64,000 nucleotides of DNA, taken from the NCBI GenBank assembly GCA_030824115.1, contig JAVBYI010000009.1:1-64000 (forward strand). The letters are read 5' to 3'. The stretch comes from Rhodocyclaceae bacterium. Lineage in GTDB: Bacteria; Pseudomonadota; Gammaproteobacteria; Burkholderiales; Rhodocyclaceae. Positions 32,391 through 46,200 of this stretch are shown here, one piece after another; positions within the stretch are counted from its first letter, which is position 1, and the number at the start of each line of letters is the position of its first letter. The notes under the pieces are model-generated. The model was given only the letters and a program-made list of their open reading frames with translations, was not told where the DNA came from and made no database searches. The translations under genes and the position numbers were made by a program.

Positions 32391-33314
32391 TCAGTCTCGC
32401 AAAGCGGCGCCCAGCGCACGCCAGTTCTCATATTGCGCCGATACATCGGCCAACCCCGGTGCGGCCTCAAAATCGAGAACCTCGGCGAGATTGGCGCTGC
32501 TCACCGGCAGCGACAGGTTTTCGGCGAGATACTCAACAAAGCGCTCGCCACCGGGCAGCGGGCCGACCAGCAGGCGGCTCAAAGGAATAGCGCTGTAATT
32601 ACGGTCAAAGTTGTCCAGCGTGCGCTGAATGTCGAGCAGCACCCGTTCGAATTGCGTCTCCGCCTGCGCACCGGCCAACTCGGGGCCGCTGACATCGAGA
32701 TATCGCACCGTGTACAGCTCGCCCTGATAGCTGATCGTCAGTCGCCCGCCCTTGCTATCGAAGGCCACCACCGCCAGACCCCGATTGAGCTCCTCGAACA
32801 AGGCGGCAATATTGCGTTGCGCCAACTCGGGAATATCGATCGCTTCCAAAGAAATCTTCGAATCCTGGAACAGATGCACGCGCGATTGCAGGGCCTCGCG
32901 ATTGGCGACGACCACCCACAACTGCGGGCTGTGCGAACCCACGGGCGGAATCACAATGACATCGATGCCTGCGGTTTCGATGGGAAAATCGACCATTTCC
33001 TTGATCCGCCAGCGCATCGCCTCGCGCAACTCCTCGCGTGGCATGTCCTTGGCGTTATCGGGTGCATCGACTTGCAGAAACTGGTACTGACCATGCCAGA
33101 GCAGCGTGGTACAGCGATTTTGCGCAAGGCGCTTGGCGTTCTTCAGGCGTTTCAGAGCATCCAGTTCGCCGCCCTCACGGGCAAAACTGTCGCAGGCGCG
33201 TACCTGCGGCCGCGCATCCGCGCGACGCAGAACATCGGCAACGACGATGCGGTCGGTGCCGAAGATCACCGATGTCCATCCGTCGCCTGCTGCCTGTTTT
33301 TTCCAAAACGCCAT
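32391..33314 (-). CDS. mshI: MSHA biogenesis protein MshI (PilM-like)
   Basis: Cytoplasmic actin-fold protein of the PilM/MshI family, 307 aa, first gene of the mshI-I2-J-K-L-M-N operon. Seen: FPIETAGIDVIVIPPVG, LEAIDIPELAQRNIAALFEELNRGLAVVAFDSKGGRLTISYQGELYTVRYLDVSG, typical of the second half of the actin-like fold. It would bind the N-terminal NLYDP motif of MshI2. The next gene begins 3 bp after its stop. Confidence 0.88.
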   Translation of the reverse strand: MAFWKKQAAGDGWTSVIFGTDRIVVADVLRRADARPQVRACDSFAREGGELDALKRLKNAKRLAQNRCTTLLWHGQYQFLQVDAPDNAKDMPREELREAMRWRIKEMVDFPIETAGIDVIVIPPVGSHSPQLWVVVANREALQSRVHLFQDSKISLEAIDIPELAQRNIAALFEELNRGLAVVAFDSKGGRLTISYQGELYTVRYLDVSGPELAGAQAETQFERVLLDIQRTLDNFDRNYSAIPLSRLLVGPLPGGERFVEYLAENLSLPVSSANLAEVLDFEAAPGLADVSAQYENWRALGAALRD

Positions 33315-33408
33315 ATTCTGGGCCTACATTACTGTGTGCCCAGAGTCTAACGATGGTCTTATATATGGGATTGCCGGAAAAGGCCGGGAAACCCTGCCTA
33401 ATCAGGCA

Positions 33409-33432
33409 AAAAGTCGGCGCTGGCGAGACGGC
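33409..33432 (-). repeat. Dispersed 24-nt element, copy 10 (intergenic, T-type)
   Basis: Full consensus in the 146-bp gap between pccA and mshI, at the boundary between the propionate module and the MSHA operon. It is the only intergenic copy of the T type. Confidence 0.85.
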
Positions 33433-33460
33433 AAATCATCACCAGCGCCGAGAGTTGACG

Positions 33461-35455
<1,995 letters not shown>

Positions 35456-35466
35456 GGCCTGTTTCC

Positions 35467-36999
<1,533 letters not shown>

Positions 37000-37010
37000 A
37001 GATGTTTCTC

Positions 37011-38015
37011 CTAGAAATACCGGTTCATCAGATTCAGGAGGCGGTGGGCGGCGACGGTGGGCGTCATGCCCCCATCGACCACCGCCTGTATTGTGTTCGG
37101 CAGCGCGGTCTTGACGGCCGGATGATCGCGGAAGCGATGGCGCAGGCCGCTGTCGATCAGTTGCCACATCCAGTCCAGCGACTGGCGGCGGCGCTTGTCG
37201 GCCAACTCACCGCTTTCCGTCAGTGTCTCGCGATAATTCAACAGTGTCTGCCACACCTTGTCGATACCCTGGCCGTGCAGGGCGCTGGTTTGCAGCACCG
37301 GCGGCAGCCAGTGGGCACTGGCCGGGTGCAGCAAGGATAGCGCCGCGCGCATCTGCATTGCGGCACGTTCGGCGGCCATGGCATCCAGGTCGGCCTTGTT
37401 GTAGATCACCACGTCGGCCAGTTCCATGATGCCCTTCTTGATCGCCTGCAGGTCATCGCCACTGTTCGGCAGTTGCAGCAGGACGAAGACATCGGTCATG
37501 CCGGCGACCACGGTCTCGGACTGGCCAACACCGACGGTCTCGACAATCACCACATCAAAGCCGGCCGCTTCGCACACCAGCAGCGCCTCGCGTGTTTTTT
37601 CCGCGACACCACCGAGGGTACCGGCAGAGGGCGAGGGGCGGATGAAGGCGGCCTCCTGCTGGCAGAGGCGCTCCATGCGCGTCTTGTCGCCGAGGATCGA
37701 ACCGCCGCTGCGCGAGGAGGAAGGGTCGACGGCGAGCACAGCAACGCGCAGGCCTTGGTCGATCAGGTGCAGGCCAAAGGCCTCGATGAAGGTCGACTTG
37801 CCCGCACCCGGCACGCCCGTCAGGCCGATGCGCAACGCCCGGCCGGTATGCGGCAGCAAGGCATCAAGGACCGCAGCGGCGCGCTCCTGATGATCGGGAC
37901 GCGAGGACTCAACCAGCGTGATGGCCTTGGCCAGCGCACGCCGCCGCCCGGCGACTACGCCCTCGACGAGGTCGCGATCCTCGGGTGACAACCCCAGTTC
38001 GGCCATCGGCATCAT
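37011..38015 (-). CDS. meaB: Methylmalonyl-CoA mutase-associated GTPase MeaB
   Basis: G3E/SIMIBI-class GTPase that gates cobalamin loading of methylmalonyl-CoA mutase and protects it from inactivation. The 334-aa protein has Walker [10 protein letters not shown] at 67-75, ETVGVGQSE and NKADLD. The C-terminal dimerisation helices are present. Starts at ATG ATG (38015/38012), so the exact first Met is uncertain. Located directly after mcm, with repeat copy 11 in the 32-bp gap. Confidence 0.95.
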   Translation of the reverse strand: MMPMAELGLSPEDRDLVEGVVAGRRRALAKAITLVESSRPDHQERAAAVLDALLPHTGRALRIGLTGVPGAGKSTFIEAFGLHLIDQGLRVAVLAVDPSSSRSGGSILGDKTRMERLCQQEAAFIRPSPSAGTLGGVAEKTREALLVCEAAGFDVVIVETVGVGQSETVVAGMTDVFVLLQLPNSGDDLQAIKKGIMELADVVIYNKADLDAMAAERAAMQMRAALSLLHPASAHWLPPVLQTSALHGQGIDKVWQTLLNYRETLTESGELADKRRRQSLDWMWQLIDSGLRHRFRDHPAVKTALPNTIQAVVDGGMTPTVAAHRLLNLMNRYF

Positions 38016-38025
38016 TTCCGCACTC

Positions 38026-38049
38026 GCCGTCCCGCCAGCGCCGACTTTT
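38026..38049 (+). repeat. Dispersed 24-nt element, copy 11 (C-type, overlaps the mcm stop codon)
   Basis: Full consensus between mcm and meaB. On the mcm strand the TAA stop is followed directly by the element, two of the three stop-codon bases being part of it. Confidence 0.85.
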
Positions 38050-40222
38050 ACGCCGAGCCCGGCAAATGCGCTGCGCGGATCGCGCGCAGCACCTCATGGG
38101 CACACTGCGGAATCGGCGTGCCCGGCCCAAAAATGCCCTTGGCACCGGCAGCGAACAGTGCTTCGTAATCCTGCGCCGGAATCACACCGCCGACGAAAAC
38201 GACGATATCGTCCGCGCCCTGCTCCTTGAGCGCCTTGACCAGTTGCGGCACCAGCGTCTTGTGGCCGGCGGCAAGCGTCGATACGCCAATCGCATGCACG
38301 TCGTTTTCGATGGCCTGACGTGCCGCCTCTTCCGGCGTCTGGAACAGCGGGCCAATATCGACATCGAAGCCGAGGTCGGCGAAGGCCGTGGCCACCACCT
38401 TGGCACCGCGATCATGGCCGTCCTGGCCGAGCTTGGCAATCATGATGCGCGGGCGGCGCCCTTCGGCGGCAGCGAAGTCCTCGATCAGTTCGCGCAATTC
38501 GTCGATGCCGGGACTGGCCCCGAAGGCGGCTGAGTACACGCCGGAGACGACCTGATTGGTGGCGCGGTGGCGCCCCCAGACCTTTTCGAGTGCATCGGAG
38601 ATTTCGCCGACGGTGGCACGCAGACGCGTTGCCTTGATGGCGAGGTCGAGCAAATTTCCCTCGCCAGATTTGGCCGCTGCGGTGAGTGCGTCGAGGGCAA
38701 CCTGCACGGCTGCGCTGTCCCGGCTGGCGCGGATTTCCTTGAGCCGGGCGACCTGCGATTCGCGTACGGCGACGTTATCGACATCGAGAAAGTCGATGGC
38801 GTCTTCCTTCGCCAGCTTGTATTTATTCACCCCGACGATCACATCCTGATTCGAGTCGATGCGCGCCTGCTTCTCGGCGGCACACTTCTCGATCTGCAGC
38901 TTGGCCCAGCCGGTCTCGACGGCATGCGTCATGCCACCCATCGCCTCGACTTCCTGAATCGTGTTCCAGGCCATGTCAGCCATGTCCTGCGTGAGCTTTT
39001 CCATCATGTAGCTGCCAGCCCAGGGATCGACGACGTTGGTGATGTGCGTTTCTTCCTGAATCAGAATCTGCGTGTTGCGCGCGATGCGCGACGAGAACTC
39101 GGTGGGCAGCGCGATGGCTTCGTCGAGGGCATTCGTATGCAGCGACTGGGTGCCGCCGAACACAGCGGCCATCGCCTCGATGGTGGTGCGCACGACATTG
39201 TTGTACGGGTCTTGCTCGGTCAGGCTCCACCCGGATGTCTGGCAGTGGGTGCGCAGCATCATCGACTTCGGGCTCTTGGCGCCGAATTCCTTCATGATGC
39301 GCCACCACAGGAGGCGCGCGGCGCGCAGCTTGGCCACTTCCAGATAGAAGTTCATGCCGATGGCGAAGAAGAAGGACAGGCGACCGGCGAAGGCGTCGAT
39401 GTCCATGCCGCTCTTCATCGCGGTGCGCACGTACTCCATGCCGTCGGCCAGGGTGAAGGCCAGTTCCAGCGCTTGCGTCGCCCCGGCTTCCTGGATGTGG
39501 TAGCCGGAGATCGAGATCGAGTTGAACTTCGGCATGTTGTTGGCCGTGTAGCCAATGATGTCCGAAATGATGCGCATCGATGGCTCGGGCGGGTAAATGT
39601 AGGTGTTGCGAACCATGAACTCCTTGAGGATGTCGTTCTGGATCGTGCCCGAGAGCTTGTCCTGCGAAACGCCCTGTTCTTCGGCGGCAATCACATAGCC
39701 GGCGAGAACTGGAAGTACCGCGCCGTTCATGGTCATCGACACCGACACCTTGTCGAGCGGAATGCCGTTGAAGAGAATCTTCATGTCCTCGACCGAATCG
39801 ATCGCCACGCCGGCCTTGCCGACGTCGCCGACGACACGCGGATGGTCGGAGTCGTAGCCACGGTGGGTGGCCAAGTCGAAAGCCACGGAGACGCCCTGCG
39901 CGCCGGCATCCAGCGCCTTGCGATAGAAGGCATTCGACGCTTCGGCAGTGGAGAAGCCGGCGTATTGGCGAATCGTCCACGGCCGTGCCGCGTACATGGT
40001 CGCCTGCGGACCGCGCAGGAAGGGCTCGAAGCCGGGCAGCGTGTCAGCGTAGGGCAGGTCGGCCGTGTCGGCCTTCGTATAGAGCGGCTTGACCGTCAGC
40101 CCCTCGGGGGTCGTCCAGTTCAGCTTGCTGACATCGCCACCGGGCGCCGACTTAGCGGCGGCCTTGGCCCAGGCGTCGAGGCCCGGCACATTGACTTCTG
40201 GGTGTTTGGATTCCTGGCTCAT
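38048..40222 (-). CDS. mcm: Methylmalonyl-CoA mutase (single-chain, alpha-type)
   Basis: Adenosylcobalamin enzyme that rearranges (R)-methylmalonyl-CoA to succinyl-CoA. The 724-aa protein has the (beta/alpha)8 substrate domain ([37 protein letters not shown]-like) and a C-terminal B12-binding domain with the DxHxxG motif at [13 protein letters not shown]603 being the cobalt ligand. No separate small subunit gene is needed. The start at 40222 has GGGAG upstream. It is divergent from a GntR regulator across 94 bp that contain a palindromic operator candidate. Confidence 0.96.
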   Translation of the reverse strand: MSQESKHPEVNVPGLDAWAKAAAKSAPGGDVSKLNWTTPEGLTVKPLYTKADTADLPYADTLPGFEPFLRGPQATMYAARPWTIRQYAGFSTAEASNAFYRKALDAGAQGVSVAFDLATHRGYDSDHPRVVGDVGKAGVAIDSVEDMKILFNGIPLDKVSVSMTMNGAVLPVLAGYVIAAEEQGVSQDKLSGTIQNDILKEFMVRNTYIYPPEPSMRIISDIIGYTANNMPKFNSISISGYHIQEAGATQALELAFTLADGMEYVRTAMKSGMDIDAFAGRLSFFFAIGMNFYLEVAKLRAARLLWWRIMKEFGAKSPKSMMLRTHCQTSGWSLTEQDPYNNVVRTTIEAMAAVFGGTQSLHTNALDEAIALPTEFSSRIARNTQILIQEETHITNVVDPWAGSYMMEKLTQDMADMAWNTIQEVEAMGGMTHAVETGWAKLQIEKCAAEKQARIDSNQDVIVGVNKYKLAKEDAIDFLDVDNVAVRESQVARLKEIRASRDSAAVQVALDALTAAAKSGEGNLLDLAIKATRLRATVGEISDALEKVWGRHRATNQVVSGVYSAAFGASPGIDELRELIEDFAAAEGRRPRIMIAKLGQDGHDRGAKVVATAFADLGFDVDIGPLFQTPEEAARQAIENDVHAIGVSTLAAGHKTLVPQLVKALKEQGADDIVVFVGGVIPAQDYEALFAAGAKGIFGPGTPIPQCAHEVLRAIRAAHLPGSA

Positions 40223-40265
40223 GCTTCCACTCCCGCCCTTTTTTGGCTGATGTTTATATTCAAAA

Positions 40266-40289
40266 GTCGAATGATGCTTGACATTCGAC
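40266..40289. promoter_or_regulatory. Palindromic operator candidate between mcm and gntR
   Basis: Perfect 8-bp inverted repeat GTCGAATG / CATTCGAC (40266-40273 and 40282-40289) with an 8-base spacer, overlapping the -35 hexamer of the gntR promoter and lying next to a TATAAA on the mcm strand (40253-40258). A good candidate site for the GntR protein to control both directions. Confidence 0.55.
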
Positions 40290-40306
40290 ATTTCGGATAA
40301 TACTGT
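40278..40306 (+). promoter_or_regulatory. Candidate sigma-70 promoter of gntR
   Basis: TTGACA (40278-40283), 17-base spacer, TACTGT (40301-40306). The predicted RNA start is only a few bases before the ATG at 40317, so the mRNA would be nearly leaderless. Confidence 0.45.
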
Positions 40307-40316
40307 ATCCATAATT

Positions 40317-40988
40317 ATGAATGCAAGACAGCCCACCGACAGCCTTGGCTCCCCCGCCCTCTATGAACAGGTCGCGGAACGCCTGCGCACCCGCATCTAC
40401 GCCCACGAACTGCCCCCCGGCGCCTGGATCGACGAACAGACGCTGGCCGACGAATTCGGCATCTCCCGCACGCCCATGCGTGAGGCGCTCAAAGTGCTGG
40501 CCTCCGAAGGCCTGGTCATCCTCAAGCCGCGGCGCGGCTGCTATGTGGCCGAAATGTCGGAGCGCGACATCGACGAAATCTTCCCCATCCTCGCCCTGCT
40601 CGAAGGTCGCGTCGCCGAGGAAGCGACGGGCCGTCTCGCCAGCGCCGACATTTCACATTTAGAGCAAATCCACGCCGAACTGGAACGCCACGGCGTCGCC
40701 AACGACGCCGACAGGTTCTTCGAAGCCAATCAGGCCTTCCACAACGCCCTGCAGCAACTCGCCGGCAACCGCTGGCTCTCGCAACTGATCGACGACACGC
40801 GCAAGTTCCTCAAACTGACGCGCCGCGACTCCCTGCGCCTCGACGGCCGCATCAGCCAATCGCTGGCCGAACATCGTGCCATCATGGCGGCGCTCAAGGC
40901 TCGGGATGCTGGCGCTGCCGCGCGGCACATGCACGATCACATCCTCTCCGGCCGAGACGCACTGATGCGCCTGCACACGCAAGGATAG
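40317..40988 (+). CDS. GntR family transcriptional regulator (FCD/FadR subfamily)
   Basis: Probable local regulator of the propionate module. The 223-aa protein has a winged HTH ([42 protein letters not shown]) and an FCD effector domain with the metal-binding acid/histidine pattern ([25 protein letters not shown]). The start at 40317 follows the promoter candidate. Repeat copy 12 encodes GRLASADI at about residues 104-111, in the linker near the beginning of the FCD helices. Divergent orientation to mcm suggests autoregulation plus control of mcm. Confidence 0.88.
   Translation: MNARQPTDSLGSPALYEQVAERLRTRIYAHELPPGAWIDEQTLADEFGISRTPMREALKVLASEGLVILKPRRGCYVAEMSERDIDEIFPILALLEGRVAEEATGRLASADISHLEQIHAELERHGVANDADRFFEANQAFHNALQQLAGNRWLSQLIDDTRKFLKLTRRDSLRLDGRISQSLAEHRAIMAALKARDAGAAARHMHDHILSGRDALMRLHTQG
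40630..40653 (+). repeat. Dispersed 24-nt element, copy 12 (in gntR)
   Basis: T-type copy with a CATTT end and exact core. Read as RLASADI between the HTH and effector domains. Confidence 0.8.
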
Positions 40989-41043
40989 GGCCTCCTTACC
41001 TGAATCAATCAGCCGGCGCTTTCCGTTTTGGGTATTTGGTGGG

Positions 41044-41553
41044 ATGATGCACTGCATGAGACCGCACACCACCCGACCGATCGCGCACCTGAATACGGGC
41101 TTCACAGTCATCGAACTGATTGTCACGATGATCATCATCGGCATTTTGGCGGCGGCCGCCATCCCGCGCATGAACATGCTGGGCAGCTTTGACGCTCGCG
41201 GTTTTGGCGACCAGCTTGCTGCGTGGCTGCGCTTTGCCCAGAAATCCGCACTGGCGCAACGCCGCATGATCTCGGTTGACCTGAGCACGAACCCGCCCAC
41301 CTTGCGTCACAGCATCGCGACCGTCTGCAACACCGGCGGCACCCAGATGAATGGCCCCCCCGGCTGGCGCGCCGCTGCCGCTGGCACGGCACTCGACAAC
41401 GCGCTGGGCAACACGATCTGCTTCGACAGCCTGGGGCGTCCCTACGCACCGAACCTGCTGGCCGCAACCACCAGCTTCACGGTGCGCGATAGCAACGGCA
41501 CCGCCACCCGCACCATCCAGGTCGAACCTGAAACCGGATATATCCATGATTAG
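41044..41553 (+). CDS. MSHA minor prepilin, MshC-like (FimT/GspH type)
   Basis: Type IV prepilin-like protein. Leader peptide ends in NTG with cleavage before F, followed by the hydrophobic helix FTVIELIVTMIIIGILAAAAIPRMN with Glu at +5. The segment FGDQLAAWLRFAQKSALAQRR is typical of FimT/GspH-like minor pilins, and two cysteines could close a C-terminal loop. The start could be the ATG at 41044 or 41056. First gene of the mshC-D-O-P-Q operon, so MshC by position. Confidence 0.78.
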   Translation: MMHCMRPHTTRPIAHLNTGFTVIELIVTMIIIGILAAAAIPRMNMLGSFDARGFGDQLAAWLRFAQKSALAQRRMISVDLSTNPPTLRHSIATVCNTGGTQMNGPPGWRAAAAGTALDNALGNTICFDSLGRPYAPNLLAATTSFTVRDSNGTATRTIQVEPETGYIHD

Positions 41554-41980
41554 GCGTCAGCGCGGCGTAACGCTGATCGAACTGATCGTCTTCATCGTCA
41601 TCGTCAGCGTGGGGCTTGCCGGTGTACTGGCATCCCTGAATGTATCGGTCAGGGGCAGCGCCGATCCGCTGCAACCCAAGCAGGCGCTGGCCATCGCTGA
41701 AGGGCTTCTTGAGGAAGTTTTGCTAAAGAATTACACGGACCCGAATGGCGGTACCGAAGCCCGGCAGGATTTTGACAACGTCACGGATTTCGACACGCCG
41801 GACGACAGTCTGTCCACCGCCTACGACAGGGATCTGGTCGGCAACCTGTATGCCCCCTACGCCCCCACGGTCACCATTGATGAAGTGGCGATCAACACCA
41901 TCACCCTGCTGCAAGTCACCGTGCAGGTTGCCTACACTGGCGGCAGCATCAGCCTGACAGGCTATCGGGCAGACTATTGA
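41546..41980 (+). CDS. mshD: MSHA minor prepilin MshD-like
   Basis: Prepilin with leader MIRRQRG and mature VTLIELIVFIVIVSVGLAGVLASLN (Glu +5). The 144-aa protein then has PLQPKQALAIAEGLLEEVLLKNYTDPN, the characteristic MshD block. Overlaps the preceding gene by 8 bp and the next by one base (TGATG). Probably part of the tip or initiation complex of the MSHA pilus. Confidence 0.85.
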   Translation: MIRRQRGVTLIELIVFIVIVSVGLAGVLASLNVSVRGSADPLQPKQALAIAEGLLEEVLLKNYTDPNGGTEARQDFDNVTDFDTPDDSLSTAYDRDLVGNLYAPYAPTVTIDEVAINTITLLQVTVQVAYTGGSISLTGYRADY

Positions 41981-42828
41981 TGAAAACCCAATGCGGCTTT
42001 ACGCTGATCGAGATGATCATTTCCATCGTCATCATGGGCATTGTGGCCGGCATCGTGGCCATTTTCATCAGTCGCCCGGTGGAAGGCTATATCGACAGCG
42101 TGCGGCGTGCGGAACTCACGGATGTGGCCGACCTGGCCCTCAAGCGCATGGCCATCGACCTACGCACCGCCATTCCCAATAGCGTGCGTGTTGATGGCAC
42201 CGGCCGCTTCATCGAATTCATTCCAGCCCGCGACGGCGGGCGCTATTGCACTGATTTCGACACCGGCTGCAATGCCCTCAGCTTCACTGCAGGGGGCGAT
42301 ACCTTCAGCGTGCTGGGGCCAGCGGTCAGTGTGGCGCAGGGAGATCAGGTGGTGGTGTTCAATACCGGGCAGGGCGTAGACCTGAACGTGTATGGCGGCT
42401 CCAATCGTCGCGCCATCACCGGCGCCAGTCTCGGCGGCACCGCCCTGACCTTGGGCGCAACTGCCCAGTCGGCGGACACCATTACGCTGGGCGGCGCCAA
42501 CTCCTTCACCTATGCGTCCCCCTCCAACCGCTTCCAGATCATGGCCGCCCTCAGCGCCGTGACGTATGCCTGTGAAAATGTCGGCGGTGGCGCAACGGGT
42601 ACCGGCACCTTGAGGCGCTATACCGGTTATGGTTTTTTCAGCCCGCAAACCACCGATACGGATGATCTGGGGGCCGGGCGACTGCTGGCCAACAACCTTA
42701 GCGACTGCAGCTTCTTCTACCAGACCGTGAACGCCGCCAACGGCCTCGTCAGCCTGAACATCCAGATCCGTCGAGAAAATGAATCCGTCCGCCTGTTCCA
42801 GCAATTCCATGTCGACAACATGCCCTGA
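41980..42828 (+). CDS. mshO: MSHA minor prepilin MshO-like
   Basis: Pseudopilin of 282 aa with leader MKTQCG and mature FTLIEMIISIVIMGIVAGIVAIFISRPVEGYIDSVRRAELTDVADLALKRMAIDLRTAIPNSVRV, the MshO signature (PVEGYID...RAxLTD). Four cysteines (CTDFDTGC, YACENV, SDCSFFY) suggest disulfides. Chosen ATG at 41980; a TTG three bases earlier is not needed. Confidence 0.88.
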   Translation: MKTQCGFTLIEMIISIVIMGIVAGIVAIFISRPVEGYIDSVRRAELTDVADLALKRMAIDLRTAIPNSVRVDGTGRFIEFIPARDGGRYCTDFDTGCNALSFTAGGDTFSVLGPAVSVAQGDQVVVFNTGQGVDLNVYGGSNRRAITGASLGGTALTLGATAQSADTITLGGANSFTYASPSNRFQIMAALSAVTYACENVGGGATGTGTLRRYTGYGFFSPQTTDTDDLGAGRLLANNLSDCSFFYQTVNAANGLVSLNIQIRRENESVRLFQQFHVDNMP

Positions 42829-43252
42829 TTGCGCACGCCGGCAAACCGGTTTTGCCATCGTCTCGGCCATTTTCATTCTGGTCGTTCTGGCTGCCCTGGC
42901 GGGCTTCATTGTGTCGACCACGACCACACAAAACCTGAGCTTCGCCCAGGACATTCAGGGAACGCGCGCCTATCAGGCGGCCCGTGCCGGCACGGAAATC
43001 GGTATCGCCCGCTGGCTGGCAGATGCGCCGTCAGACGTGACGGTATGTGATGGCATAGCCGTCAACGTGGCACTGGCTGGAACGCCCCTTGCAGACTTCA
43101 GCGTCACCATGACCCCCACGCTCAGCAGTAGTGGCGGGGTAAATTTCTGTACCATCGTCGCTCAAGCCGTTCCGACAGGCGTACCGGCAGGATCGGCCGC
43201 CTATGTGGAACGCGAAATCCGCGTTGTGGTCGAAGGGAATCCAGCACCATGA
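42809..43252 (+). CDS. mshP: MSHA biogenesis protein MshP-like
   Basis: GspK/PilX-like small membrane-anchored protein of 147 aa. N-terminal MSTTCPDCARRQTGFAIVSAIFILVVLAALAGFIVS is a prepilin-like segment lacking Glu +5 in the usual form (GFAIVSAIFILV), as is normal for MshP. The region QDIQGTRAYQAARAGTEIGIARWL is the family hallmark. The start inside mshO (42809) keeps the operon overlap. Confidence 0.82.
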   Translation: MSTTCPDCARRQTGFAIVSAIFILVVLAALAGFIVSTTTTQNLSFAQDIQGTRAYQAARAGTEIGIARWLADAPSDVTVCDGIAVNVALAGTPLADFSVTMTPTLSSSGGVNFCTIVAQAVPTGVPAGSAAYVEREIRVVVEGNPAP

Positions 43253-46200
43253 AATCAACATTGCGTCTGGCCATTTGTCTGTATTCGACACTCCTGCTGC
43301 TGGTTGCCAGCCCGCGCAGCGAGGCGGCCATCAACTATGTCGGCCAGACCAATAATGGCGCCACATCCGGCAATCTCTCGATTACCCCGCCGACCGGCAG
43401 TATCGGCGACGTGCTGGTGGCCACCATTGCCGTGCGTCCGTACGGCAGCACGATCAGCACACCGTCAGGTTGGTCGCTGTTGTTGCAGTCCACCAATACC
43501 AACGACGTCACCATGCGCATGCTGACCTTCTACAAGGTGACGACCGCCACCAGCGAAACAGCCACCACCTGGACCATTGGCGGCACCAATACCGGCGTGA
43601 CGGGCGGCATCATGCGATTCTCGGGCGTAGACACCTCAAGCCCCATCAGTGCATCTGCGGCCAACGTCAACACCGCCAGCGGCTATACCGTGACCGCCAG
43701 CAGCGTCACGCCCACCGTGGCCAGCGCCATGCTGGTCACGGCGCATGCGTTCACCAGCGTCCCATCAAGCTGGACGCCGCCGAGCGGCATGTCGGAAGCA
43801 CTGGAGGCCTACTCGGTCACCCCCCCCAGCACCGGCGGCATGGGCATGGAGATGAACTACCAATCCCTGACCACGGCGACAGCAACCGGCACACGCGTCG
43901 CTACCGCATCCTCGGCCGGCACGGACGTTGCCTACGGCATCGGGCACTCGCTGGCACTGACGCCCTCGACGACATCCTGCAGTTATCAGTACACCGACAA
44001 CTTCAACCGGGCCAGCCTCGGTGCGGACTGGGCCGTTACCACCAGCGGGGGAAGCTTCACACCGGCCATTGTCAACAACCGGCTGCGCCTGACCGACCTG
44101 AGCCTCAACTCAGCCACCTCCACCCACCTCGGCCGCAGCTTCCCTGCCGCTGGCAACCGCGTCGTCATCGAATTCGACAGCATCGCCTACGGTGGCAACG
44201 GGGCAGACGGCATTGCACTGGTGCTCTCCAATGCCGGCATCTACCCACTTGCCGGCGCCTATGGCGGTTCGCTCGGCTACGCGCAGCGCACCGGCGTCAA
44301 CGGATTCTCCGGCGGTTGGCTGGGCATCGGCCTCGACGAATACGGCAACCTGCCCAATCCGACAGAAGGACGCAACGGAGGCACAACCTTCGTACCGGAC
44401 AGCGTGACCATTCGCGGCTCCTATACCGGCAGCACGCCCGGTACGAACGGCTATGCCTTCCATCGCAACTCCGGCGCGCTCTCGCCCGGCGTGGATGTGG
44501 CCGTCGGTAGCGGCACCATCACCTATGTGGGCGCCGGCGCCAACGACGACAGTGGCGCCCAGCAGGACGAAGCCGACAGTGGCGACGTCTACCCCCCGTT
44601 ACCGGCGCACCAGGCCAACGACCTGCTGGTGTGCTCAGTCACCTCCAACGACAACATCGCCCACTCGGTGACTGGCTGGAACCAGTTATACCAACTTGCG
44701 CAATCGGGTGCCTTGCCGCGCGCTTCGGTCTGGTGGAAGCTGGCAGCCTCCGCTGCCGAGCCCACCCCCACGGTGTCCCACTCTGGCGGCAGTGGCATCG
44801 TGGCCAGGTGTGCCGCCTTCCGGGGCGTCGATACCACCAGCCCCTTCGACGTTACCTATGGCAGTGCGCACCAGGCCGACACCACCAATAGCGACTATGT
44901 GCAAAGCGGCTCAATGACCACCGTGACCGCCAATGCCATGATGCTGTTTGTCGGACACGTCAATAATGACCGCTGCGACCTGAGCGCTTCGACCACCGGC
45001 GGCCTGAGCTGGAACCAGTCCTTCTGCGACGAGCACAACCCGGGCGGGGGCGGCAATGACGAAACTGTCGCCCTGCATTACGCCACCAAGGCCACCGCCG
45101 GGGCCATCGGCCCTATTTCATTCAGTGGGCCCAATGGCGATGAAAACCGTGGCGCCCTGATCGCCCTGCGGCCAGCGAGCATCATCCCCACGGGGCACCG
45201 CTACCGCATCACCATTGACCATACCGACAACGTGCATGCCTACGTCCAGGTTGAGCGCGACACCACGGCCACCGGCAGCAGCTACAGCACGATCATCGCC
45301 ACCTACGATGCCAAGGCCCAGTCAGGGCAGATCGCCCTGCCAGACAATTTCATTCTCTCCTATACCGGCTCATCGGGCGCTTCGAACAATATCCACGAGA
45401 TCGACAACCTCAATATCTGTGCGGCACAACCAATCGTATCGCCCTCGCTGCACCACATCAGGCTGTATCACGATGGCAGCGGCACCCCCGGGGTAGGCGA
45501 AACCGTCACCTTCAGGGCATGTGCCGATACCAATTGCTCCGTGCTCTATCTTGGCGCCGTCACACTCGACTTGAGTGTGAGCGGCGATCAGGGATGGTCA
45601 TCCGATCCCATCAGTTTCAGCGGAGGACTCGCCACGGTGACACTCTCGAAACCGACCAGCGGCGCACTGACCCTCGGCGGCACGGTCACCTCTCCCTCGG
45701 GCGCAGAGGCTACCCGTTGTTTCAACGGCACGACCGAAACCTGCACCTTCACCTTTGGCGCCACCGGGTTCGATGCCGTACAACCGGCGGCAGCCGTTGG
45801 CTCGCCGCTTTACCTCAGGCTGTCCAACGTGCCCTTCTCCGTCGATGTGCTGGCGGTAACGGGCGGCAGTATCAATACGAGCTATGTCGGCACCGTACTG
45901 GTCGATCTGGTGAATCCCGATGCCGCCAGCGGCAACTGCAGCGATGCCAATACCGGACTGACCAGTGCAACAACCTACAGCTATGTCGCCGGCGACCTTG
46001 GTCGACGCACCTTCAGCTTTACCTACCCGAATGCTGCTGCCAATGTCAAAGTGCGCATTCGCACCAGTCCGGCCACCTCGGTGGCCTGCTCCACCGACAA
46101 CTTTGTCATTCGCCCGCAAAGCTTCGCCCTGTCGGGCACGCTGCCCACCACGCCGACCGTTCTCGCCGGCAAAACCTTTACCCTGACAGCCGATCCGGGA

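Noticed and set aside
38567-40300. 577-codon open frame on the plus strand opposite mcm
   Set aside because: Shadow frame; mcm has all catalytic and cobalamin motifs on the other strand.
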